A stretch of DNA of 64,000 bases from assembly GCF_900099785.1 (NCBI RefSeq), contig NZ_FNDS01000001.1, forward strand, positions 785,309 to 849,308, written 5' to 3'. Of the stretch, positions 1 to 7,505 are shown in pieces. The notes under the pieces are model-generated. The model was not told where the DNA came from. It saw nothing but the letters and a program-made list of their open reading frames with translations, and did no database searches. Both the position numbers and the translations under genes were made by a program. Within the stretch, counting starts at the first letter, position 1; each line of letters begins with the position of its first letter. The stretch is from Pseudomonas panipatensis. Lineage in GTDB: Bacteria > Pseudomonadota > Gammaproteobacteria > Pseudomonadales > Pseudomonadaceae.

Positions 1-113
1 TATGTGAGAGCTGGTCGGCTCGGCCGGAATGGGTCTGGCCTGCCCAGGGTTCTCGGTTACATGGCTGCCACTCCTCCCTATTGATCCACCCGGGTGCGCC
101 GGGACGCTTTTCT
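1..113. other. left edge, no assignable gene
   Basis: On the minus strand a strong ribosome-binding sequence (GGGAGGAG, near base 80) is followed only by GTG or ATG codons that hit a stop at once, so no gene start can be supported here. In related phages an integrase or excisionase often follows the PrtN-like gene; it would lie off the window. Confidence 0.4.
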
Positions 114-350
114 TCAAGCTGCTTGCGTGGACTGCGAGTCAAGGAACTCGGCCAGGTCCTGCAGGTACACCACCGGCTTTTCCCGGCGGGACTTGGTGAG
201 CTTGCGAATGGTCAGCGCGACCTCGCCGCTCTCGATCAGTGCGCGCAGGCGCTTATCCGTCTTGATGTGCTGGAAGTAGGTCGTGCGAACCTCCGACAGC
301 GAGAGCGTGGCAGTGCCCCACTGCTTGAACAGTTGCTCCAGGGTGGTCAT
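114..350 (-). CDS. PrtN-family pyocin-activator-like protein
   Basis: The 78-residue protein begins MTTLEQLFKQWGTATLSLSE and contains the PrtN-family layout: a short N-terminal helix, the LSLSEVR..YF..I.TDKRL segment, then a basic stretch and PVVYLQDLAEFLD near the end. PrtN is the transcriptional activator of pyocin genes in P. aeruginosa; prophage copies are common but their own role is poorly known and could be late or excision control. Its ATG overlaps the stop of the upstream gene by four bases (ATGA), placing it last in the visible leftward early operon. A host pyocin cross-effect is only an inference. Confidence 0.8.
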   Translation of the reverse strand: MTTLEQLFKQWGTATLSLSEVRTTYFQHIKTDKRLRALIESGEVALTIRKLTKSRREKPVVYLQDLAEFLDSQSTQAA

Positions 351-598
351 CGGGCCTCCTTGGTCCAGGGGGTGGAGGCAAGTTTCGCTGCACGCAGCTC
401 GGCCAGGCGGTGCTTCATTGCGTTGGTGATCAGGTCGAAGTAGCGCGAGGACTCCCGGGCGTCGATGACCTCTAGGGCCAGTGCCATCTGCGCAGCGGTG
501 TCCGCCATGCGGGCGGCGACCGGCACTGCGTCTTGGTGCGCCGCCAGCCGGGTGGCCATGGCCAGCCGGGTCAGTTGGTGGATGGCCTCCCGATTCAA
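347..598 (-). CDS. hypothetical phage early protein, TTG start
   Basis: I do not recognise this 83-residue, mostly helical, soluble protein. The TTG at 596-598 is preferred because it overlaps the upstream stop (TTGA), matching the coupled overlaps elsewhere in the operon, and because GGGGAGGT lies six bases upstream. A GTG start 18 bases further upstream is possible but would overlap the previous gene more. No membrane segment or metal motif is seen. It is co-transcribed with the PrtN-like gene. Confidence 0.6.
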   Translation of the reverse strand: MNREAIHQLTRLAMATRLAAHQDAVPVAARMADTAAQMALALEVIDARESSRYFDLITNAMKHRLAELRAAKLASTPWTKEAR

Positions 599-966
599 GC
601 TGATACCTCCCCGCACCCCACGGGCAGGCGGGCCGACACCAGGGCGACGAGGCCCTCGATGCTCTTGCCGATGCCGCGGGCGGCGATGTTTCCGGCCTCG
701 TCAGTGATGACGGCACCGAAGGGGCGCTCCGCATCGGTAGTGAGCGTGACGTGCGGCAGCCAGCCGCGCGGGGTAGCGGCGAGCAGGGCGGTGTAGAGCT
801 GTCCCAGTTGAGCGGCCTCCTTGGGCAGGCCAGCGAGGCGTTCGATGCACTCGACAGCCGCGCTCTGTAGGACTTCTGCCGGGTAGGCAGTGGGCGCAGC
901 GAAGTGCATACCGACCAGCTTGAGGGTGCCGACAGCGTCGGCGATAGGGTTCGGAGTCTGGTTCAT
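595..966 (-). CDS. hypothetical phage early protein
   Basis: This 123-residue protein has no family I can name with confidence. It opens MNQTPNPIADAV and contains a patch rich in Ala and Leu followed by a beta-rich segment around LPHVTLTTDAERPFGAVITD. The ATG overlaps the stop of the upstream gene (ATGA), and its own stop overlaps the TTG of the next gene, so translation is probably coupled through the operon. Confidence 0.6.
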   Translation of the reverse strand: MNQTPNPIADAVGTLKLVGMHFAAPTAYPAEVLQSAAVECIERLAGLPKEAAQLGQLYTALLAATPRGWLPHVTLTTDAERPFGAVITDEAGNIAARGIGKSIEGLVALVSARLPVGCGEVSA

Positions 967-1247
967 GCCACGTCGTCCTTGTGCTGGGTGACGGTGATGT
1001 CCACACCGAGGCGCTTGGCCAGCCAGGCGACGCCGGCCTCGGTGACCATCACGACGCTGTAGTGGGTGTACATGCCGAGGCGCGGATTCCAGCGCGAGCG
1101 CGGGTCCATGAACAGGTTCCCTGCGCCGATGTGCTTGGCCGCGAGGGTGCCGTCGTGGTTCAGGTCCTTGTGCTGGCGGAGGAAGCCGCGCAGGGCACGC
1201 TCAGTGACACCGAGGGCGGCAGCTGCGTGGCGGATGTCCCGATTCAT
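963..1247 (-). CDS. KilA-C/antirepressor-like small DNA-binding protein
   Basis: This 94-residue protein carries a segment like the C-terminal KilA-C (ANT) domain of phage antirepressors: an ALGVTERALRGFLRQH helix-turn-helix-like start and a C-terminal VVMVTEAGVAWLAKRLG that resembles the closing beta-helix unit of that domain. There is no N-terminal Bro or Rha domain, so it is a stand-alone C-terminal type. It may bind DNA or the repressor; this is an inference from family resemblance. It is part of the leftward early operon. Confidence 0.55.
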   Translation of the reverse strand: MNRDIRHAAAALGVTERALRGFLRQHKDLNHDGTLAAKHIGAGNLFMDPRSRWNPRLGMYTHYSVVMVTEAGVAWLAKRLGVDITVTQHKDDVA

Positions 1248-1257
1248 GACAACTGCC

Positions 1258-2112
1258 TCAGCCGTCGATCAGCTTGGAGAGCCAGCGCATAGCCTCTTGG
1301 GGCTCGTAGTTGGCAATTGCGACAAGGCAGGCGCCTACTGGGTAGCACTCGTGAGCAGCGATTCGGCTGGCCAGCGTATTAGCGTCCAGATCGCCAATGC
1401 TGATGCCGACGAGGTCGCTCCGTTCGAGTTCGCGGGTCAGGTACCACTGCGCTTTCAGCAGATCCTCGTGGCCGTTCTTGGCGCGATGCCGGAACACATA
1501 CTTGAAGGCATTGCCCAGGTTAAAAGACAGGCGCTCGGTGACCTGGATGCACTCCACGCCAGAGGGATGGCCGCTGTAGTGCGGCGGGTGGTTGACCATA
1601 TCGGCGTCTTCACCGGAATGGTTGTCGTCAACAGAGCCCGCTTGAATGGCGTTCCAGCAGTCTGCCGCAGCGGCTTCACTGGCACAGTCCATGATGGTCT
1701 GGCAGTCGTTATGCCGGCATTTGGCTCCGTGGAGGAAGCGCGTGCCAGGCCCGGGGGCGCAGTAGTCGAAGCCAATCGCCGCGCCCTTGCACTTCCAGCA
1801 GGGGAGCAGGGTGTGTCCAGCGGCGACCGTCTCGGCAGGCGCCGCGGCGGTATCCAGGGTGCCGTTGGCGATGGCCTCGACGAACTCTGCAAGATGCCGG
1901 GCATTGGCGCTGTCGCGCGTCTGCAGGGTCAGGCTGTTGGTCGTGTTGCCGATGATGACCACGGCCTCCATCTGCGCGCCGGCCTGCTCGATACAAACGG
2001 CCGCATGAATGCTGGCGGCTGGGCGGCTCAACAGAATCGACGCGCTGCCGCCGTTGTTTGCGATGTCTTGCAGGGCGGCAGCGGCCATGGGGGTTAGGGC
2101 GTAGGCAGTCAC
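1258..2112 (-). CDS. Lar-like zinc segment plus DUF3310 protein
   Basis: The 284-residue product appears modular. Residues about 100-160 hold PCWKCKG, a later KCRHNDC and a closing AAADCWNAI, the layout of Lar-type restriction-alleviation zinc domains (C-x2-C, second Cys pair, aromatic W-N). Residues about 172-225 (VNHPPHYSGHPSGVECIQVT onward, with FKYVFRHRAKNG and a KAQWYL helix) match DUF3310, a frequent early phage domain of unsettled function. The GTG at 2112 is chosen over the one at 2127 because GGAGG lies six bases upstream and it overlaps the upstream stop (GTGA). Confidence 0.7.
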   Translation of the reverse strand: MTAYALTPMAAAALQDIANNGGSASILLSRPAASIHAAVCIEQAGAQMEAVVIIGNTTNSLTLQTRDSANARHLAEFVEAIANGTLDTAAAPAETVAAGHTLLPCWKCKGAAIGFDYCAPGPGTRFLHGAKCRHNDCQTIMDCASEAAAADCWNAIQAGSVDDNHSGEDADMVNHPPHYSGHPSGVECIQVTERLSFNLGNAFKYVFRHRAKNGHEDLLKAQWYLTRELERSDLVGISIGDLDANTLASRIAAHECYPVGACLVAIANYEPQEAMRWLSKLIDG

Positions 2113-2318
2113 GCGGCACCTCCCCACGGACCGGAGTCAGCGTCCGTGCTGTGGTCAACAGGGCGCGGCTGAATGAGGCTGGCGCGCTGGGAAGTGCCTA
2201 CGATCACCAGCAGTCCGGTGCGGGCTTGGATGGCCTCGACGGATTCGCGGCTGGTGGCCGCAGCCGGATGCAGATACACCGGGCAGCGGGCTTTGGGCAT
2301 GTGCTGTGTCGATTGCAT
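2109..2318 (-). CDS. hypothetical first gene of the leftward early operon
   Basis: This 69-residue protein (MQSTQHMPKA...) is unrecognised. The start at 2316-2318 is supported by GGAG eight bases upstream; an earlier in-frame start would run into the promoter at 2356-2384. It is the promoter-proximal gene of the minus-strand operon and its stop overlaps the GTG of the next gene. Confidence 0.55.
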   Translation of the reverse strand: MQSTQHMPKARCPVYLHPAAATSRESVEAIQARTGLLVIVGTSQRASLIQPRPVDHSTDADSGPWGGAA

Positions 2319-2355
2319 GTCTCGTACTCCAAGGGTAGAGGTGGGTACGAGATAA

Positions 2356-2384
2356 AAATTAGCCTGGCAGATTTTTTCGGTCAA
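2356..2384 (-). promoter_or_regulatory. leftward early promoter (PL-like) with operator-like dyads
   Basis: Read on the minus strand there is a -35 TTGACC (2379-2384), a 17-base spacer and a -10 TAATTT (2356-2361), about 40 bases before the first early gene. The spacer holds TCTGCCAGGCTAAT and just upstream is TTATTAGCCAGACTATTG; both share the TTAGCC/TTAGGC half-site seen in the dyads between the repressor and cro, consistent with repression by the CI-like protein. Confidence 0.65.
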
Positions 2385-2434
2385 TAGTCTGGCTAATAAA
2401 TATTTGTTGGGGCGCTTTTCTTGGCCAATAAAAA

Positions 2435-2451
2435 GCCCGCGATAGGCGGGC
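2435..2451 (-). terminator. terminator of the repressor gene
   Basis: GCCCGC-gatag-GCGGGC forms a six-pair stem followed, on the minus strand, by TTTTTATT. It lies just past the stop of the repressor gene and fits an intrinsic terminator for it. Confidence 0.7.
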
Positions 2452-2457
2452 TCTAGG

Positions 2458-3159
2458 TCAGAAGTCGACGATTTTTCGCCGGATTCTCCCGCAGATTATC
2501 CATTCCTCGGACATGCGAATAATCCGGTCGGGCCATGAGGGATTTGTTGCTAGCAGGTATGCCTCGCCGCCCTCAATCTGCAGGCGCTTCAGCGTAACGT
2601 GCTGATCGCTGGTGCGTTTAGCCAGGATGAAATCGTTGTGCTTGGTTTCTTGGTCGGGATCGACCACCACCTTATCTCCGGGGAAGAAGTCAGGGATCAT
2701 GCTGATGCCTTCAACCCGCACGATAAAGGCGTGAGGTCCAGCTGGACCCCCTGCTTCTACCCATTCCTCTGCGTCGCCAGGCTGGAATATGTCCACCGCC
2801 TCGCAGAACGCCCCGGCTTGAACATAGCCAATCACTGGCAACAGCCTCCCTGCTGGTCCTATTACTGTATCCGACTCAGGCGTCGAACCTCTGCTCACAG
2901 CCTGATAGATGGGCGCAAGGCGAGGGCTGACTTTGTGTGGCTCGAAGTGGAGAGCGCCTGCGAACTTCAGGAGCGCCTCTAGGTTGAGTTCCATCGAGCC
3001 ATTCAGGTACTGGCTGACTGTGCCCTGTGAGGACCAGCCGCATTCCTCGGCAAGAGTGGCCTGCGTCAGCTTTCCCTTCGATCCGGCCTTCGCTGCCTGA
3101 TAGATGGATTTGAGCCTGGCGGCTTCATCTTTGACGTGTGGGGGGAGTTCGTTGCTCAT
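2458..3159 (-). CDS. CI-type repressor, HTH plus S24 peptidase
   Basis: The 233-residue protein has an N-terminal helix-turn-helix (LTQATLAEECGWSSQGTVSQ region, residues about 27-60) and a C-terminal LexA-like S24 autopeptidase: the AG cleavage site in YVQAGAF, Ser in GISMIPDFFPGD and Lys in TLKRL. This is the classic architecture of a prophage repressor that self-cleaves on RecA activation. The ATG at 3157-3159 lies 10 bases after a TAATAT -10 (3170-3175), which would give a nearly leaderless mRNA as for lambda cI. The alternative ATG at 3171 has only a weak GGCGAG upstream. Confidence 0.88.
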   Translation of the reverse strand: MSNELPPHVKDEAARLKSIYQAAKAGSKGKLTQATLAEECGWSSQGTVSQYLNGSMELNLEALLKFAGALHFEPHKVSPRLAPIYQAVSRGSTPESDTVIGPAGRLLPVIGYVQAGAFCEAVDIFQPGDAEEWVEAGGPAGPHAFIVRVEGISMIPDFFPGDKVVVDPDQETKHNDFILAKRTSDQHVTLKRLQIEGGEAYLLATNPSWPDRIIRMSEEWIICGRIRRKIVDF

Positions 3160-3167
3160 GCGGTTGA

Positions 3168-3248
3168 TCATATTAGGCTCGCCAATATGTTCAAAATCGC
3201 TGGACGAATATTTTGCTTGCCTCAAATAATTGCCCTGCCTAATATTTC
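3168..3248. promoter_or_regulatory. repressor/cro control region with three operator-like dyads and PR
   Basis: Three imperfect dyads are visible: near 3170-3189 (ATATTAGGC-TC-GCCAATATG), near 3206-3227 (GAATATTTTGC-TT-GCCTCAAATA) and near 3228-3247 (ATAATTGCC-CT-GCCTAATAT). Rightward PR is TTGCCT (3217-3222), a 17-base spacer and TAATAT (3240-3245), so the second and third dyads cover it. On the minus strand TAATAT (3170-3175) inside the first dyad can serve the repressor gene. The layout is that of a lambda-type OR, but the repeats are only about 70-80 percent conserved. Confidence 0.65.
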
Positions 3249-3277
3249 GAGGCATGGCTTTACCGAGGACTACGTCG

Positions 3278-3490
3278 ATGACTGAGGACATTGGAGTTCC
3301 CTTCCGCGCCTTCGCCGAGGGCAAGGGGCAATCCGAGATAGCGGCGCTGATCGGCGTCACGCAGGGCTCGGTATCGCAGATGCTCAATTCCGACCGCTCA
3401 ATCTGGGTTCGCCAGATGCCGGATGGGAGTTTCAAAGCTTACGAGCTGCGCGAAGTCGGCCGGCGACAACGGTCGGCACGAGCCGCTTGA
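3278..3490 (+). CDS. Cro-like HTH protein
   Basis: This 70-residue protein contains a compact helix-turn-helix (GQSEIAALIGVTQGSVSQML) and a short basic tail, the size and form of a Cro-type regulator. It is divergent from the CI-like repressor across the operator region. The start at 3278 is chosen for GAGG eight bases upstream; an in-frame ATG at 3254 sits too close to its possible ribosome-binding site. It probably competes with the repressor for the shared operators. Confidence 0.8.
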   Translation: MTEDIGVPFRAFAEGKGQSEIAALIGVTQGSVSQMLNSDRSIWVRQMPDGSFKAYELREVGRRQRSARAA

Positions 3491-3494
3491 AGTG

Positions 3495-3524
3495 CCGGCG
3501 CGGGGCTCTGAACCCCCGCGCCGG
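3495..3524 (+). terminator. strong hairpin after cro
   Basis: A perfect 11-pair inverted repeat (CCGGCGCGGGG / CCCCGCGCCGG) with an eight-base loop begins five bases past the cro stop. There is no U-tract, so it may be a pause, an antitermination-sensitive terminator (tR1-like) or an mRNA-protecting hairpin. Confidence 0.5.
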
Positions 3525-3625
3525 CGGGTGCCGGATAGGGCCTCTACTCCCTGGCCGGCTTACGACGACACAGCACATGCATCGGTCGTGGCCATAGAGT
3601 AGGTCCAACCCTGCTCGATGGCTAC

Positions 3626-3648
3626 ACCGTAAAGGGAGCATTTACGGT
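3626..3648 (+). promoter_or_regulatory. perfect hairpin with ribosome-binding site in its loop
   Basis: ACCGTAAA (3626-3633) and TTTACGGT (3641-3648) are perfect complements enclosing the loop GGGAGCA. The GGGAG is the only plausible ribosome-binding sequence for the CII-family gene, whose ATG starts at 3650, one base after the stem. Confidence 0.6.
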
Positions 3649-3649
3649 T

Positions 3650-4150
3650 ATGAGCCGGAAAGACCTGCTACCGGACGCTGGTCCGGTGTTCGATCTCCGC
3701 CAGGCGCTTTACCGCGCCGGGCGCGACTACAGGGGAGGCTTGACCTCCCTGGCCCACGACATGGTCCTGCCCTACGAGGATCTCCAGAAGAAACTCAAGC
3801 TCGACGAGGAACGCCGGTGGCTGAACCCCGACGAGCTGGAGGACATCATTCGCCTGACACGGGACCCGCGCTTGCTGGACTCCCTTGTGCGGCCTGCCGG
3901 GGCGGTCTGGTACGCGCCGGAGGCAGTCGAGGCGACCGGATCGGCGCTGAAGGCCGTGGGCGAGCTGCTGCAGCGAGAGGGCGAGTTCGTCGCCAGCCTG
4001 CAGAAGGGTGCCGACGACAACAAGTGGGAGCCCCACGAGGTCAGCGACCTGGAGTACCACGGTGCAAACGTGATCCGTGCGGTGCTGGGCATCATGGCCG
4101 GCGCGCGCCAGTCCATGGAGAAACTGTTGGAGGGCCGGGCAAATGGCTGA
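3650..4150 (+). CDS. phage regulatory CII-family protein (CP76 type)
   Basis: The 166-residue protein matches the phage regulatory CII/YmfL-like family: LRQALYRAGRDYRGGLTSLA near the N-terminus, a central LNPDELEDIIRLTRDPRLLDSL, and a C-terminal helical region with HEVSDLEYHG. Members are DNA-binding regulators found just after cro in Pseudomonas and enterobacterial prophages and are thought to influence lysogeny. Translation may be shaped by the hairpin around its ribosome-binding site. Its end overlaps the next gene by eight bases. Confidence 0.8.
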   Translation: MSRKDLLPDAGPVFDLRQALYRAGRDYRGGLTSLAHDMVLPYEDLQKKLKLDEERRWLNPDELEDIIRLTRDPRLLDSLVRPAGAVWYAPEAVEATGSALKAVGELLQREGEFVASLQKGADDNKWEPHEVSDLEYHGANVIRAVLGIMAGARQSMEKLLEGRANG

Positions 4151-4355
4151 TGTCCTCGAGCAAGCCGCGGAAGCGGAAGAGAACCGCCGCCAGGGCCTGC
4201 TGGCCCGCCGGCAACGCCCAGCGCCGGCATACAGCATCAGCGCGACCCACTGCGAAAAGTGTGGTGAGGCGATTCCACCGGCGCGGCGCTTGGCGGTGCC
4301 CGGATGCGAGTGCTGCGATGAGTGTCAAAGCCTACTGGAGAGGGTCAATGCTTAA
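4143..4355 (+). CDS. DksA/TraR-type C4 zinc-finger protein
   Basis: This 70-residue protein ends in a C4 zinc finger: CEKCG, about 17 residues, then ECCDEC, preceded by a helical DVLEQAAEAEENRRQGL segment. That is the layout of short TraR/DksA-like phage proteins, which in well-studied cases bind RNA polymerase. The coiled-coil acidic tip of DksA is absent or very short. The ATG lies inside the end of the CII-family gene, implying coupling. Confidence 0.8.
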   Translation: MADVLEQAAEAEENRRQGLLARRQRPAPAYSISATHCEKCGEAIPPARRLAVPGCECCDECQSLLERVNA

Positions 4356-4905
4356 GATCGCCGGCTTGATTCTCCAAGATCGTTCTCAATTCCTGGAGGT
4401 AGTAGTCCATGTTGGGCAAGTGCTCTTCAGTAAGGGATCTGTATGCCCTACCAAATGCTTCATGCCGCTGGGGCCAGCATTCGACCGCAGCCGCAATGCA
4501 CTCACTTGCAAGAGTGAACGAGTCACTCAAGCTGAGTGCGAAGCTAAGTGTCTCGGTGCCAGGGAGTTCAAGGTAGGGAAATGCAGAGAAGGTTCTTGTA
4601 AGAGCATCGAACGAAGACCGCTGGTAGCCAGAAACCGTGTAGAACGCGACGAGCTCAGGCTGCTCCGATCCCAGATGACTGTCGCTTGTTCGCACCAGTT
4701 CACCAGCGTGCTCGCCGAGCGCGATGAAGGTTTTGAGGCGTTGAGTTTCGTTTCTTCGGTGCTCAGTGGTGGCCAGAGTTCTCTGGGCTCGGTTTTGGTA
4801 AGAAGCGACGCAGATTGCGCCAATCAGGGAAATGATCACCCCGATTGCCTGGAACCAACCGGCAGTTCCTGGATGTTGCTCGAACCAGCAGATAAGAGCC
4901 TGCAC
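4345..4905 (-). CDS. unknown membrane-anchored protein on the opposite strand (moron candidate)
   Basis: The 186-residue protein has one strong membrane segment near its N-terminus (residues about 17-36, FQAIGVIISLIGAICVASYQ) followed by a helical, charged domain; I recognise no family. It starts with GTG behind a near-perfect GGAGGTGATG. It interrupts a block of rightward early genes on the opposite strand, has visibly lower GC than its neighbours and its 3' end overlaps the zinc-finger gene by 11 bases. These are features of a lysogenic-conversion gene; a role in superinfection exclusion or host modification is only a guess. Confidence 0.7.
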   Translation of the reverse strand: MQALICWFEQHPGTAGWFQAIGVIISLIGAICVASYQNRAQRTLATTEHRRNETQRLKTFIALGEHAGELVRTSDSHLGSEQPELVAFYTVSGYQRSSFDALTRTFSAFPYLELPGTETLSFALSLSDSFTLASECIAAAVECWPQRHEAFGRAYRSLTEEHLPNMDYYLQELRTILENQAGDLKH

Positions 4906-4976
4906 TTCATCACCTCCATGCGGATCAGTGTGAGCGCTATGTTGCCTGCTTCTAGAGTGTTGTGGGAGTGCGGCGC

Positions 4977-7502
4977 ATGACCCAGGCAGGGAACACCACT
5001 CCGATTGCCGCCTGGGCGCGGCGCTACATCGAAGTGTTCGGCCTGGCCCTGGTGGACATCGAGCCCGGCGACAAGATCCCGCGGGGGAAGGGCTGGCAGC
5101 GCCCGGGTGGGCAGCTCACCGACCCCGCCAAGGCTGAAGCCTTCTGGACTAAGAACCCGAAGCACAACCTGGGGGTCGTGCTCGGGCCAAGCCGCGTCTG
5201 TTCGCTGGACGTCGATGACGTGCCTTCTACCCGAAAGGTGTTGTGGGATCTGCTCGGACTCGACCTCGATGCGCTACCGGTCTCCTACCCGACTGTGGTG
5301 GGCAACCCGGAGCGCTTCCGCGTGATGTTCCGCCTGCCGGAAGGCGTCGAGCTAAGCCGGCATTCGCTGAGCTGGCCCAACGAGAACGACCCGGATGGCT
5401 CCAAGTTCAAGTTGGCCCAGGCTGCGATCCTGGCTGCCAAAGAGAAGGGCGACACGGAGCATCAGGCGAAGATGCAGGCGCTGGCAGATAGCCTGAAGCG
5501 CTTCACCGTCTTCGAGCTGCGGGCTGGCTTGGTGCAGGACCTTCTGCCGCCATCCATTCACCCGGGCACCGGCAAGCCCTATACCTGGCGGACGCCTCCG
5601 TCGGGAGATGGCTTGCCAGTGCTACCGAATGACCTCCTGAACATCTGGAACAACTGGGACATCTTCAAGCGGGACGCCGAGGCGGCCTGCCCGTGGGCGC
5701 CCAAGGCTGCGGCCCCGAAGAAGGCTGCGAAGCCGAAGCCCAAGGCGCCGGCCGGTAGCTCGCGCTCGGTGATCGATGCCTTCAACCAGGCGCACGACGT
5801 CGAGTCGCTGCTGGCTGCCCATGGCTACATCAAGCGCGGTGCGAAGTGGCTTTGCCCGCAGAGCAGCACCGGCCTACCGGGCGTGACGATCAGCGATGAC
5901 GGTCGCGTGTACTCGCACCACGGCTCCGATCCGCTGGCCAACGGGCACCAGAACGATGCCTTCGACGTGTACTGCCTGCTCGAGCACAACGGCAACCAGG
6001 GTGATGCGGTGAAGGCGGCGGCGCGCATGCTGGGCATCGAGCGCGAGCCGAAGCGCGAGGAGCCCCCGCCTGAGGGGTTCCCTCGCGTGGCCGTCCAGCA
6101 ACCCCCTGAGTCCCAGGCGGTGACGGAAGAACCGGAGGACTCTCTTCCCTGCGCCCCTTCTCTTGAGTGCGGCCCGGCTGCTGCCGAGCTGGCCGGCGCT
6201 CCCACTCCGGGGGGCGCGGGGGGCTTCCGCATCAGCGAGCAGGAGCTGCTGCAGGACTTCGTCGTCATCTACGGGACGGACACCGCCTGGGACCGTAAGC
6301 GGGCGCGGCTGATCAAACTCTCCGCAATCCGGGAGGCTGTAGGGCGCACCCGCTACAAGTGGTGGCAGGAAAGCGAGCACCGGCAGATGGCCCAGGACGT
6401 GGTGTTCGATCCGACCGAGCGATGCGATCCGGTGATGCTCAACCTGTACGACGGGTTCAAGGTTACACCCGATCCTCGGGGGGCGGACGGCTGCGTGCTG
6501 ATCCGCAAGCACCTGGGCCTGCTGTGCAACAACCGCGCTGATGAGTACCTGTTCCTGTTGAAGTGGATCGCCTACCCGCTCCAGTACCCCGGCGCGAAGA
6601 TGGCCACGGCTGTGGTGATGTTCGGGGCGGAGGGCCCAGGCAAGAGCTTGCTGTGGGAGCAGGTCGTCCGGCGGATCTACGGCGAGTACGGCACGACCAT
6701 CGGTCAGGCCCAGTTGGAAAGCCAGTTCACCGGCTGGCAGAGCCGCAAGCTGTTCGCTCTGGCCGAGGAGGTTGTCAGCCGCGAGGAGATGAGGCACTAC
6801 AAGGGCGTGCTGAAGCACCTGGTAACTGGCGAGACGTTGCAAATCAACGAGAAGAACATGCCGGTGCGGGAGGAGGCCAACCACCTCAACTTCGTCTTCC
6901 TCTCCAACTCGACGGTGCCTATGGCGCTGGACGATGGTGATCGGCGCTACCTGGTGTTGTACGTCGACCGAGTGCCGGCGGCGGGCTACTTCCAGGCGCT
7001 GGTGGGCGAGATCGAGAGTGGCGGCATCGAGTCCTTCTACCACTACCTCATGAACCTGGATCTCACGGGGTTCGGCCCGCACAGCAAGCCCCCGCTAAAC
7101 GACGAGAAGCAGGCGTTGATCGACGGTAGCCTGGCGGCCCCGCGGTATTTCGTGCGGCGTTGGATGGCCGGTGAGACCGAGTTCCCGGTGACGGGGGCGG
7201 TGACACAGGCAGATCTGTGGCAGTCCTTCTGCCGATGGTGCGATGGGGCCAACGAGTTCAAGCGACGAGAGCGGGACTTTCTGCAGGAGGCGGCGCGGGA
7301 CCTGCTCCGCGAGCGGCCCGACATCCGTTACCCGACTGACCGAGATGACTTCAGGACGGCGCGGATCTTCGTGACACCGGAGTTCGCGGCGCGCAAGGCA
7401 GAACTGGGGCGCAATTGGGCGGCCGAGGCGGGGAAGGAATGCCGGAAGTTCGGTACCCACTTCAATCGAAGATCGATCCCTGCCCCGGGAGAGCTGGACT
7501 GA
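4977..7502 (+). CDS. phage primase-helicase (prim-pol plus DUF5906/SF3 helicase)
   Basis: The 841-residue protein combines an N-terminal primase-polymerase-like domain (residues about 10-220, with the LDVDD acidic motif), a Lys/Pro/Ala linker near 240-265, a central region, and a C-terminal SF3-type ATPase with Walker A GAEGPGKS at about residue 550 and the downstream ALAEEV and FLSNS motifs. Such proteins prime and unwind phage DNA. The ATG at 4977 has GGGAG eight bases upstream. It is immediately followed by an iteron cluster that is the likely origin it acts on. Confidence 0.88.
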   Translation: MTQAGNTTPIAAWARRYIEVFGLALVDIEPGDKIPRGKGWQRPGGQLTDPAKAEAFWTKNPKHNLGVVLGPSRVCSLDVDDVPSTRKVLWDLLGLDLDALPVSYPTVVGNPERFRVMFRLPEGVELSRHSLSWPNENDPDGSKFKLAQAAILAAKEKGDTEHQAKMQALADSLKRFTVFELRAGLVQDLLPPSIHPGTGKPYTWRTPPSGDGLPVLPNDLLNIWNNWDIFKRDAEAACPWAPKAAAPKKAAKPKPKAPAGSSRSVIDAFNQAHDVESLLAAHGYIKRGAKWLCPQSSTGLPGVTISDDGRVYSHHGSDPLANGHQNDAFDVYCLLEHNGNQGDAVKAAARMLGIEREPKREEPPPEGFPRVAVQQPPESQAVTEEPEDSLPCAPSLECGPAAAELAGAPTPGGAGGFRISEQELLQDFVVIYGTDTAWDRKRARLIKLSAIREAVGRTRYKWWQESEHRQMAQDVVFDPTERCDPVMLNLYDGFKVTPDPRGADGCVLIRKHLGLLCNNRADEYLFLLKWIAYPLQYPGAKMATAVVMFGAEGPGKSLLWEQVVRRIYGEYGTTIGQAQLESQFTGWQSRKLFALAEEVVSREEMRHYKGVLKHLVTGETLQINEKNMPVREEANHLNFVFLSNSTVPMALDDGDRRYLVLYVDRVPAAGYFQALVGEIESGGIESFYHYLMNLDLTGFGPHSKPPLNDEKQALIDGSLAAPRYFVRRWMAGETEFPVTGAVTQADLWQSFCRWCDGANEFKRRERDFLQEAARDLLRERPDIRYPTDRDDFRTARIFVTPEFAARKAELGRNWAAEAGKECRKFGTHFNRRSIPAPGELD

Positions 7503-7505
7503 TGA

